Assembly (NCBI RefSeq): GCF_034424645.1
Contig: NZ_CP139969.1
Coordinates: forward strand, 248,001 to 312,000
Reading direction: 5' to 3'
DNA length: 64,000 bases
From: Bordetella avium
GTDB taxonomy: Bacteria; Pseudomonadota; Gammaproteobacteria; Burkholderiales; Burkholderiaceae_B
Below are positions 57,281 through 64,000 of the stretch, one piece after another; positions within the stretch are counted from its first letter, which is position 1; each line of letters starts with the position of its first letter. A program made the translations under genes and the position numbers. The notes under the pieces are model-generated. The model searched no databases. It was not told where the DNA came from and saw nothing but the letters and a program-made list of their open reading frames with translations.

Positions 57281-58268
57281 TGCCGTTCGCCCGCGCTGGG
57301 TGTTGGCGGGTCTGGCCTTGGCCCTGGTCGTCGTGGTCTGTCTTGCAACCGCCAGCGGTGCGGTGTCGATTCCCCTGTCGGCGCTGCCCCGTCTGCTGAG
57401 CGGCCAAGGGGGAGCCGAGGATGCGCTCTGGCGCAATATCATCTGGGACATCCGTTTGCCGCGCGTCGCGTTCGCGCTGGTGGCGGGGGCCGCGCTGGCG
57501 ATTTGCGGCGCCACCATGCAGGCGCTGTTTCGCAATCCCTTGGCCGAGCCCGGCCTGGTCGGCATTTCGCTGGGCGGTGCGCTGGGCGCGGTGGCGGCGA
57601 TTGTGCTGGGCGCGGGCGGTTTTGCCTTGACGGCCAGCGCCGCGTTCGTCGGCAGCCTGCTGGCCACCGCTTGCGCCTATGTGCTGGGTCAGCGCGTACC
57701 GGGTGTATCCGGGCTGTTGCTGGCAGGCATTGCCATCAATGCTGTGTGCGGTGCGCTGATTGGCCTGCTTACCTTCCTGGCCAGCGATGCCCAGTTGCGC
57801 GATCTCACCTTTTGGAACATGGGCAGCTTGGCGGGGGCGCGCTGGTCCATACTGATGTTTCTGGCGCCCTGGACGCTGTGCTGCTGCGTCTGGCTTATGC
57901 GGCAATGGCGGGCCCTGAACGCCTTGCTGTTGGGTGAGCGTGAAGCCCAGCATCTGGGGTTTGCGCTGTCTCGCTTGCGGCGCAAGCTGATCCTCGTGAC
58001 TGCTCTGGTGGTGGGGCCGCTCGTCGCCGCGACGGGCGGTATTGGTTTTGTCGGGCTGGTTGTGCCCCATCTGGTGCGCATGGTGTTGGGCGCCAACCAT
58101 CGTTGGCTCTTGCCGGCCAGCATGCTCGCGGGTGCGCTGGCGCTGGCGCTGGCCGACTGGCTGGCGCGTGTCGTCGTGGTGCCGGCCGAGCTGCCCATCG
58201 GGCTGGTGACGGCTTTGGTGGGCGGTCCTTTCTTCCTCTGGCTTTTGGCGCGCGGACGCCGTTTCTGA
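57264..58268 (+). CDS. bhuU: Haem ABC importer permease BhuU
   Basis: A 334-aa FecCD-family permease with about ten membrane helices. Family markers are RLPRVAFALVAGAALAICG, MQALFRNPLAEPGLVGISLG and TGGIGFVGLVVPHLVRMVLG. It translocates haem from BhuT to the cytoplasm. The ATG at 57264 lies inside the end of bhuT; the stop overlaps the bhuV start by one base. Confidence 0.94.
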   Translation: MSIALDAVRPRWVLAGLALALVVVVCLATASGAVSIPLSALPRLLSGQGGAEDALWRNIIWDIRLPRVAFALVAGAALAICGATMQALFRNPLAEPGLVGISLGGALGAVAAIVLGAGGFALTASAAFVGSLLATACAYVLGQRVPGVSGLLLAGIAINAVCGALIGLLTFLASDAQLRDLTFWNMGSLAGARWSILMFLAPWTLCCCVWLMRQWRALNALLLGEREAQHLGFALSRLRRKLILVTALVVGPLVAATGGIGFVGLVVPHLVRMVLGANHRWLLPASMLAGALALALADWLARVVVVPAELPIGLVTALVGGPFFLWLLARGRRF

Positions 58269-59053
58269 TGACTCTGCAAGCACAAGACCTTAGCGTTGAC
58301 CGTGGCGCCAAGCGCATCCTGACCCAGGTGTCGCTCACGCTTGAGCCGGGCCGGATGTTGGGTCTGTTGGGCGCCAACGGCGCGGGCAAGTCCACGCTGC
58401 TGGCCTGCTTGAGCGGTGAGCTTGAGCCGGTCTGCGGCCATATCGAGATCAACGGCAAGCCTTTGCGCAGTCTGGCCTCGGCCAAACAGGCGAGGTTGCG
58501 TGCTGTGTTGCCACAAAAACCTTCGCTATCCTTCGATCTGGGGGTGCGCGAGGTGGTGGGCATGGGTGCCTATCCCTATGCCGAACTCAGTCCCGCCGAT
58601 GTCGATGCGCTATGCGAAAAGGCCTTGCGTCAGGCCGGCGTGAGCCATCTGGCGGGCCGTCGCTATCTGGAGCTGTCGGGGGGGGAGCAGCAGCGGGTGC
58701 AGTTTGCGCGCGTACTGATGCAATGTCAGGCAGCGCCGGCAGGCCAGCCGCGATATCTCATGCTGGACGAGCCGATTTCCAATCTCGATCCGCGCCATCA
58801 GATCGATGTGTTGCGCACCGCGCATGATCTGGCGCGCGAGGCCGGGGTGGGCGTGCTCGTCATCGTGCACGACGTTAATCTTTCCGCCCGCTGGTGCGAT
58901 CGCCTGCTATTGCTTGCCCAGGGTAGCGTGGTGGCCGACGGTGCGCCGGCCGAGGTGCTGACCCCGGCCAACCTGCGCAGGGTGTACGGCGTCGAGGCCG
59001 ACGTGCTGCCGCACCCGCGCGAAGCCGGCACGCTGCTGGTGCTGATGCGCTGA
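58268..59053 (+). CDS. bhuV: Haem ABC importer ATPase BhuV
   Basis: A 261-aa ABC ATPase of the HmuV type. Walker A is GANGAGKSTLL, signature LSGGEQQRVQFARVL, Walker B YLMLDEPISNLD, and the H-loop is VHDVNLSARWCDR. It powers BhuU. The TGA of bhuU and the ATG share a base. Last gene of the haem operon. Confidence 0.94.
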   Translation: MTLQAQDLSVDRGAKRILTQVSLTLEPGRMLGLLGANGAGKSTLLACLSGELEPVCGHIEINGKPLRSLASAKQARLRAVLPQKPSLSFDLGVREVVGMGAYPYAELSPADVDALCEKALRQAGVSHLAGRRYLELSGGEQQRVQFARVLMQCQAAPAGQPRYLMLDEPISNLDPRHQIDVLRTAHDLAREAGVGVLVIVHDVNLSARWCDRLLLLAQGSVVADGAPAEVLTPANLRRVYGVEADVLPHPREAGTLLVLMR

Positions 59054-59058
59054 CGGCC

Positions 59059-59520
59059 TCAGGTCTCGGGCTGCAGGTGGGCAATGATTTTGTCAAAAAT
59101 GCGGCTCAGGTCGGCCTGCTCGCGTGCGGACAGGCAGCCGAAAACCTCTTCATTGCGTTCGGCGATCAGCGCAACGACCTGCGGGTAGCGGCGCTGCCCC
59201 TTGGCTGTCAGGTTGAGCACCACGCCACGGCCATCTTCGCTGCTGACAGTCTTGCGGATGAAGCCCGCTTCCTGCAGGGCTTGCGCGCAGCGGCTGGCCT
59301 GGCCTTTGTTGAGATTGGCTGCGCGCGCCAGATCATTGACCGACAAGGGTGCAAAGCGGCCTATGGCCGCCAGGCAGCGGGCTTCGCCTATGGGCAGTTT
59401 GAAACGATCGGCATAAGCCTGAGCGCTATCACGGTCGCTGATCTTGTTGACGAGATGCAGCCGGTAGGTCAGGAAGCGATCGAGCGCGGGCAGATCTTCG
59501 GGAGCGGCATTTTTGGGCAT
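59059..59520 (-). CDS. MarR-family regulator
   Basis: A 153-aa winged-helix regulator. The HTH is AAIGRFAPLSVNDLARAANL with NKGQASRCAQAL, the wing SSEDGRGVVLNLTAKG. The ATG at 59520 gives a normal N-terminus; a GTG at 59574 overlaps the Bug gene stop and would add 18 residues. It is last in the operon with the monooxygenase and could bind the dyads in that operon's promoter. The 3' end is five bases from bhuV. Confidence 0.87.
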   Translation of the reverse strand: MPKNAAPEDLPALDRFLTYRLHLVNKISDRDSAQAYADRFKLPIGEARCLAAIGRFAPLSVNDLARAANLNKGQASRCAQALQEAGFIRKTVSSEDGRGVVLNLTAKGQRRYPQVVALIAERNEEVFGCLSAREQADLSRIFDKIIAHLQPET

Positions 59521-59570
59521 GGGCGGCCTACCTGGAGATGAAGCTGCGAGTTTGCCACAAGCCGCCTCGT

Positions 59571-60527
59571 TCACTCTACTTTGATGCCCGCATCATGGAT
59601 GACCTCTGCCCATTTGCGCTGTTCATCGGCGCTATAGGCTGCCATGGTTTCCGGCGTGCCGGGCAGGGTTTCCAGGCCCATTGCCGTAAAGCGTTCGCGC
59701 ACCGCAGGCGAGGCCAGCGCGTTCTGCAAGGCATGATTGAGGGTGTCGATGACCGGGGTTGGTGTGCCCTTGGGTACGACCAGCCCTTGCCAGGCATAGG
59801 CTTCGAAACCGGGCAGTCCTGATTCGATCAAGGTGGGCACCTTGGGAAAGCCGGGGGGGCGTTTGTCGCTGGCAACCGCCACGGCTTGCAATTTGCCGGA
59901 GGCGATGTACTGCATCCCGGTGGCAGAATCGACAAACATCATGGGTACCTGTCCTCCCACCACATCCTGCACGGCCGGCGCCGCTCCCCGGTAGGGGACA
60001 TGGATCAGGTTCAGGCCGGTGCGCTTGCGCAGCAGTTCGGTGGCCAGATGGTGCGGGCTGCCCGCGCCCGGCGTGGCATAGGGCACACCCTCTTTCTGCT
60101 GCGCAGCCCAGGCCAGAAACTCATCATAGCTTTTCACGGGTACAGAAGGATGCACCACGAGAATCATGGAGAACCGCGTCATCAGGCCAACTGAGTCAAA
60201 GTCCCGGGCGGGCTGGTAGGCCAGCTTGGGATAGAGCGAGGGGTTGGCGGCCAGCGTCGCGGTATCGCCAGTCAGCATGACATAGCCATCCGCTTTGGCG
60301 CGGGCGGCGTAGTCGGCGCCGATGGCGGTGGCCGCCCCCGGCTTGTTGGAAACGATAAGCGTCTGCTTGAGTTCGCGCGACATGGGTTCGGCCAATGTGC
60401 GCGCCACGATGTCCGAGCCACCGCCTGCGGTATAGGGCACAACCCATTCGATGGGGCGTTCGGGATAGGCCAGGGCGGTGCCTGTAAGCAGGCTCAGGCC
60501 CAGGGCCGCCAGCGTGAGTCGTTTCAT
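59571..60527 (-). CDS. Bug-family tripartite tricarboxylate transporter binding protein
   Basis: A 318-aa periplasmic solute-binding protein of the TctC/Bug group, greatly expanded in Bordetella. The signal peptide ends ALAYPERPIEWVVPYTAGGGSD, with the family motif in the last part; AIGADYAARAKADGYVML and VPYATPGAGSPHHLATELL follow. No tctA/tctB permease gene adjoins it. The ligand is unknown; the partner monooxygenase suggests an aromatic acid. Confidence 0.9.
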   Translation of the reverse strand: MKRLTLAALGLSLLTGTALAYPERPIEWVVPYTAGGGSDIVARTLAEPMSRELKQTLIVSNKPGAATAIGADYAARAKADGYVMLTGDTATLAANPSLYPKLAYQPARDFDSVGLMTRFSMILVVHPSVPVKSYDEFLAWAAQQKEGVPYATPGAGSPHHLATELLRKRTGLNLIHVPYRGAAPAVQDVVGGQVPMMFVDSATGMQYIASGKLQAVAVASDKRPPGFPKVPTLIESGLPGFEAYAWQGLVVPKGTPTPVIDTLNHALQNALASPAVRERFTAMGLETLPGTPETMAAYSADEQRKWAEVIHDAGIKVE

Positions 60528-60560
60528 GATGTCTCCTCGGGATTATGGGTGTTGTTGTCG

Positions 60561-60734
60561 TTACAGCGACGCTTCGGCTTGCTGGATAGAGGCCAGCGCC
60601 GCCTGGGCGTTTTCCTGCTTGCTGAGCAAGGCGAGGCAAATCATGGATAGCAGCAAGGGCGCACGGGCCTCGCCCGCGCGGGCGACGGCCTGCGCCAGTT
60701 CTGTGTAAACCTGATCCAGTTCCTGATGGTTCAT
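60561..60734 (-). CDS. Small DUF2783-like protein
   Basis: A 57-aa protein, MNHQELDQVYTELAQAVARA then GEARAPLLLSMICLALL, ending QQAEASL. It is helical and amphipathic with a hydrophobic patch, and resembles the small DUF2783 proteins found beside FAD-dependent monooxygenases. Its ATG overlaps the monooxygenase stop (ATGA), which strongly supports real translation. A subunit or partner role is only inferred. Confidence 0.7.
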   Translation of the reverse strand: MNHQELDQVYTELAQAVARAGEARAPLLLSMICLALLSKQENAQAALASIQQAEASL

Positions 60735-62287
60735 TGCGGCCTCTGAAGTCCTTGAATGCCAAACGGGGTCAATGCCGAGCGCAGGCCCGCCAGATCTAAG
60801 CTCGCCCAGCGTCCGAGGACATAGCCGTCGGGCCGGATGAGGTACAGGCGGGCCTGGCCGTAGCGTTCCTGTAGCAACGCGGCATCTTCGGCCTGGGCGT
60901 CGAGCTGTAGCACCGTCACCTCTGGCCAGTCAGTGGGGTCCAGTGTCTGTTCGCCTTGCACCAGCACGGTGAAGCGATGGCCAAACTGTTCGCTCAGGTA
61001 GCGGCCGCCGCTTAGCCGCAGGTCGGGCGCCGGCATGCCGGGGGCGGCCTGCGCACCGGCCTGGGGGGCGCCGTCGGCGATATTGAGCGGACTATCGCGG
61101 TAAAAAACGGGTTCGGATTGGCGCGGATTGATCAACGAACGCACATCTGCATCGTGCAGGGCCAGCCGGAGAGTGGCCTCTCGCAGCAGCTTGAATCCAT
61201 AGTCGGGCGGCGCCATGAACTCGGTGCTCTTGGCGCCATAGCTGATATTCATGCGGGCGGCCGCCACGCGCTCTTGGCTATAGCTGTCGAGCAGGCTGTC
61301 AGCCGCCTGACCAGACAGCACGGCCGCCAGTTTCCAGGCCAGGTTGCCTGCGTCATCCAGGCCGGAATTCAGCCCGCGCACACCGAAAATGGGCACCAGA
61401 TGCGCGGCATCGCCGGCGAACAGCACGCGGCCATGGCGATAGCGATCCAGGGTCAGGCATTTCGCGTTGTAGACCGAAATCCACAAGGGCTCCCAGGGTT
61501 GGGTTTCTCCTATCATTTCAAGATGGCTGCGGACTCTGGGCAAGACGTTTTCCGGCTTGACGGCTTCCGCTGGATCTTCCTCATCGCTGATCTGATAGTC
61601 GATGCGCCAGACATCATCGGGTTGACGGTGCATCAGCAAGGTGGAGCCGGGATTCGAGGGCGGGTCGAACCAGGCCAGCCTTTCGGTGGCGCGCTGGCTT
61701 TTCTGACGGATATCGACAATCACATAGCGGCCGTCATACTGCATGCCCTGTAATGACAGGCCGAGCAGTTCGCGCACGGTGCTGCGTCCGCCATCGCAGG
61801 CGATTAACCAGGAGGCGGGCAGCTCCTGCTCACGGCCCTGGTTGTCGATGGTCACGATAAGGCCATCGTCATCCTCGCGCAGGCCTGTCACGCGGCTGTT
61901 CCAACGTACTTGCGCCAGCGCTGATTGGCCGCGCAATACCTGATCGATGTACTCCTCGATGTAGTACTGCTGGATATTGGTCATGGGCGCGAAGCGTTGG
62001 CCCGGCTCCTGCGGCATTTCGAAATGCAGCACTTCCTGATTGCCGTAGTAACTTCGCCCGCCGCTCCAGGCCAGCCCTTTTTCTACCACGGCCCGATCCA
62101 CGCCGGCCCAGGCCAGAATTTCCAGCGAACGGCGCGACATACAGATGGCTCGGCTGCCTTCGCAGTAGCCTGCATCGGCTTCGATCGTGATCGAGGCAAT
62201 GCCGTAACGCGCCAGCAAAGCCGCCATCATCAGGCCGACCGGGCCGCCGCCGGCGATAACAACGGGTGCTTGATTGCCTTTCGGCAT
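60731..62287 (-). CDS. FAD-dependent aromatic-type monooxygenase (MhpA/PheA-TfdB family)
   Basis: A 518-aa flavoprotein hydroxylase. The dinucleotide-binding motif is VVIAGGGPVGLMMAALLARYG, ACDGGRSTVRELLGL is the DG motif, and RVLFAGDAAHLVPIFGVRGL is the second FAD motif. The C-terminal thioredoxin-like domain is present. Family enzymes hydroxylate phenolic or aromatic acids with NAD(P)H; the substrate is unknown. The ATG at 62287 has GGAG six bases upstream. First gene of the operon. Confidence 0.9.
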   Translation of the reverse strand: MPKGNQAPVVIAGGGPVGLMMAALLARYGIASITIEADAGYCEGSRAICMSRRSLEILAWAGVDRAVVEKGLAWSGGRSYYGNQEVLHFEMPQEPGQRFAPMTNIQQYYIEEYIDQVLRGQSALAQVRWNSRVTGLREDDDGLIVTIDNQGREQELPASWLIACDGGRSTVRELLGLSLQGMQYDGRYVIVDIRQKSQRATERLAWFDPPSNPGSTLLMHRQPDDVWRIDYQISDEEDPAEAVKPENVLPRVRSHLEMIGETQPWEPLWISVYNAKCLTLDRYRHGRVLFAGDAAHLVPIFGVRGLNSGLDDAGNLAWKLAAVLSGQAADSLLDSYSQERVAAARMNISYGAKSTEFMAPPDYGFKLLREATLRLALHDADVRSLINPRQSEPVFYRDSPLNIADGAPQAGAQAAPGMPAPDLRLSGGRYLSEQFGHRFTVLVQGEQTLDPTDWPEVTVLQLDAQAEDAALLQERYGQARLYLIRPDGYVLGRWASLDLAGLRSALTPFGIQGLQRPQ

Positions 62288-62310
62288 GACGGTCTCCATA
62301 GTTGCGTATT

Positions 62311-62352
62311 GTTGTTCAAGCAACTATATGACAAGTTAGTTGTGTATACAAC
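62311..62352 (-). promoter_or_regulatory. Monooxygenase promoter overlapped by two GTTG-N6-CAAC dyads
   Basis: On the minus strand, TTGTAT (62351-62346), a 17-bp spacer and TATAGT (62328-62323). Dyads GTTG-TTCAAG-CAAC (62311-62324) and GTTG-TGTATA-CAAC (62339-62352) have centres 28 bp apart. The distal one covers the -35, the proximal one touches the -10: a repressor arrangement, likely for the operon's MarR. Confidence 0.6.
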
Positions 62353-62529
62353 AAATAGATGTATCGGCTATCTTGCTGGAGATGGCGGTCTGATCCGGCG
62401 TAATTTTCCGGGCGCGGCATGGTGGGGGTTTCAGCCGCAGGCGGCTGGCGGCGTTTCTTGTTTGCAACACGCGGGTCGCAAAGCTGGCATAGACGCTTTC
62501 TTTATTCGCTTCCAAAAGGCCCTGCCGCC

Positions 62530-62717
62530 ATGCCAGCCGCCTTGCTGGTCATCGATGTCCAAGAAGGGCTGTTCCGCTGCCCCGCCTGTTGACGCGCCCC
62601 AGGTCATCCGCCGCATCAATGCGATGGCGGCTCGCACCCGCGCGGCGCGCGCCGGCCGCATTCATCTGCGCCCTGCCGGCCGAAACGGTTTCTTTCGAGA
62701 TGGATGCCGGGGTTTAG
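62530..62717 (+). pseudogene. Isochorismatase-family hydrolase remnant
   Basis: The frame opens MPAALLVIDVQEGLFR, the isochorismatase start with its catalytic Asp, but stops at codon 21. A neighbouring frame continues the family sequence as APPVDAPQVIRRINAMAART, and a third reads LPAETVSFEMDAGV to a TAG at 62715. So there are frameshifts and a large internal deletion (the normal protein is about 180 aa, with a Cys nucleophile that is gone). Confidence 0.75.
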
Positions 62718-63406
62718 CTGGCCGGCACCCAGCCAGCGGGAGTGCGTTGCATCCGCGGCGAGTCGAACGCGCCCTCCACCTCGATAGGCCGGCCCCGCAT
62801 ATCGCAAAGGTTGCGCCATCCCTGGCCCTGGCGCATGGCGACCACGACGCCCGCCACGTCGGCGCCGCATCGATCCAGTAGTTGCAGGGCCGAGCCCAGG
62901 GTTTGACCGGTGCTTACCGCGTCATCCACCACCAGTACCCGCTTGCCGCGTAGATGACCGGCCAGATTGGGGTCTACGTAGAGCATTTTGGCGCTATCGG
63001 GTGTGGTCAGCGAACGCACCGGCACTGCCAGACTGGCGTCATACCAATACTTGCGGGAATAGCCGAAAGGCACATAACGGGTAAAACCCAGGCCGCGAGC
63101 TACCAGGGGCGCGAAGGCCAGGCCCAGGGTGGGCAGTCCGACCACCACGTCCGCTTTGAAGCGCGCGGCGCGTTGTGTCATGAAACCGGCCAGGGTATCC
63201 ACCACATCCAGCGCGGCATGATTGGCGATCAAGGAGGCAACGCAACGCTGGCTGTCACCCGGCACGCCGCGCAGGGGCAGCAAGAGATAGCGGCCGTCGG
63301 GCAGGCGGGCGGGATAGCTGCGCTGGTAGGGGGGCTGGGGTTGCGCGGGCAGTGTGATGATTTCCTGCCAGTACGGTGTGGTGGCATCGAAGTCGGCGGT
63401 CGTCAC
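62714..63406 (-). CDS. Type I phosphoribosyltransferase-family protein
   Basis: A 230-aa protein with the PRPP-binding loop VLVVDDAVSTGQTLGSAL near residue 155 and an upstream VVGLPTLGLAFAPLVARGLG. It is related to adenine/orotate phosphoribosyltransferases, but the N-terminal part (TPYWQEIITLPAQPQPPYQR) is not one of the standard enzymes. Substrate unknown. The start overlaps the amidohydrolase stop, so the two are one unit, perhaps in purine or nucleobase salvage. Confidence 0.82.
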   Translation of the reverse strand: MTTADFDATTPYWQEIITLPAQPQPPYQRSYPARLPDGRYLLLPLRGVPGDSQRCVASLIANHAALDVVDTLAGFMTQRAARFKADVVVGLPTLGLAFAPLVARGLGFTRYVPFGYSRKYWYDASLAVPVRSLTTPDSAKMLYVDPNLAGHLRGKRVLVVDDAVSTGQTLGSALQLLDRCGADVAGVVVAMRQGQGWRNLCDMRGRPIEVEGAFDSPRMQRTPAGWVPAS

Positions 63407-64000
63407 GGTTGCGGGTCTCCCAGGAAATGTTCAGCCAGATGCACCCAGTAGCTCGCCACGCGGGGCAGCAGCGCGTCGTTGAAGTCGTAGCCAGAGTTGT
63501 GCACCATGCAGCCGCCCTCGCCTTCGCCATTACCGACGATGAAATAACTGCCGGGCACGGCTTCGAGCATGAAAGCGAAGTCGTCGCTGGCCTGTAAGGG
63601 CTGCAAATCAGCGATCAGCGCGGCATCGCCTAGCACCTGCCGGGCGATGCTGCTGGCGTAGCGCGTGGCGGCTTCATCGTTGATGACAGGCGGATAGCGC
63701 CAGCGGTAATCGACCTCGACACGGGCGCGGTGCACGGCGGCCTGCTGCTGTGCAATGGTGGTAATGCGTTCGCGCAGTAGCTGTCGCGTATGGGGCAGGC
63801 GTGCGCGCACGGTCAGACGCAGCTCGACGCTGGCCGGGATCACATTGGGCGCATCGCCGCCGTGAATGGCGCCGATGGTGACGACAGCCATGTCGTTGGG
63901 GTCAATCTCGCGCGAAACAATGGTTTGCAAGGCCAGAACAATGTGCGCCGCCGCGACAATGGGGTCTACCGCCACATGGGGCATGGCGCCATGCCCGCCT
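63403..64000 (-). CDS. M20-family amidohydrolase, N-terminal part cut by window edge
   Basis: The C-terminal 199 residues of an M20D peptidase/amidohydrolase; the start lies beyond the window. The frame is open to base 64000. GGHGAMPHVAVDPIVAAAHI is the dimerisation-domain motif with its His. TIGAIHGGDAPNVIPASVEL follows, and SDDFAFMLEAVPGSYFIVGN and the metal-ligand His in MVHNSGYDFNDALLP close the catalytic domain. Such enzymes cleave N-acyl amino acids or related amides. Confidence 0.9.
   Translation of the reverse strand, partial: GGHGAMPHVAVDPIVAAAHIVLALQTIVSREIDPNDMAVVTIGAIHGGDAPNVIPASVELRLTVRARLPHTRQLLRERITTIAQQQAAVHRARVEVDYRWRYPPVINDEAATRYASSIARQVLGDAALIADLQPLQASDDFAFMLEAVPGSYFIVGNGEGEGGCMVHNSGYDFNDALLPRVASYWVHLAEHFLGDPQP

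Overview
The window is a GC-rich bacterial chromosome segment from a betaproteobacterium of the family Alcaligenaceae, most like Bordetella or Achromobacter. The call rests on gene content and order: a hurI-hurR-bhuRSTUV haem locus, a Bug-type (Bordetella uptake gene) solute-binding protein, metX-metW followed by an AmpG-like carrier, and gatC-gatA-gatB divergent from mreBCD-mrdA-rodA. Most of it is ordinary core chromosome. No phage, CRISPR array or intact insertion sequence was seen.

Layout. 1-2.7 kb: 3' part of metX, metW, ampG. 2.7-8.1 kb: a tandem universal stress protein, a TRIC-type channel, gdhA, xth and pyrE, with a degenerate inverted-repeat element between gdhA and xth and an 84-bp tandem repeat after pyrE. 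8.1-17.2 kb: gatCAB (minus strand) and the rod-shape operon mreBCD-mrdA-rodA (plus strand). 17.3-22.2 kb: a dicarboxylate-type transporter with an Ldh2-family dehydrogenase, a TetR regulator, a HAD phosphatase and argB. 22.5-27.1 kb: an orphan MetQ-like binding protein, then yraN-diaA-dolP-tlpA divergent from rsmI-ogt. 27.1-31 kb: rlpA, rapZ, hprK, ptsN, hpf. 31-34 kb: a trp leader peptide with tandem Trp codons directly before trpGDC, with no trpE. 34-35.7 kb: an FrnE-like isomerase and a LysR regulator.

35.8-46 kb is the most coherent system: a minus-strand selenium/formate locus in the order fdnG-fdnH-fdnI-fdhE-selA-selB-tRNA(Sec)-selD. fdnG has an in-frame UGA read as selenocysteine (position 197), followed directly by a bacterial SECIS hairpin. 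The tRNA(Sec) gene sits 7 bp after selB. One transcription direction thus encodes a selenoenzyme, its assembly factor and all the dedicated selenocysteine machinery. A terminator-like hairpin separates structural from assembly genes. FNR-type palindromes lie upstream of fdnG, of the transporter/dehydrogenase pair and of the universal stress gene, suggesting a shared low-oxygen programme.

46-51 kb holds a DUF1254/DUF1214 exported protein, an acyl-CoA thioesterase, and a tight three-gene unit (YncE-like propeller, atypical polysaccharide deacetylase, membrane fatty-acid hydroxylase). 51.2-59 kb is the complete haem system: a Fur box, ECF sigma HurI, anti-sigma HurR, receptor BhuR, then BhuS and the BhuTUV transporter. 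59-62.3 kb is a catabolic-looking operon (FAD monooxygenase, DUF2783 protein, Bug protein, MarR) behind a promoter overlapped by two GTTG-N6-CAAC sites. The window ends with an isochorismatase pseudogene, a phosphoribosyltransferase and a truncated M20 amidohydrolase.
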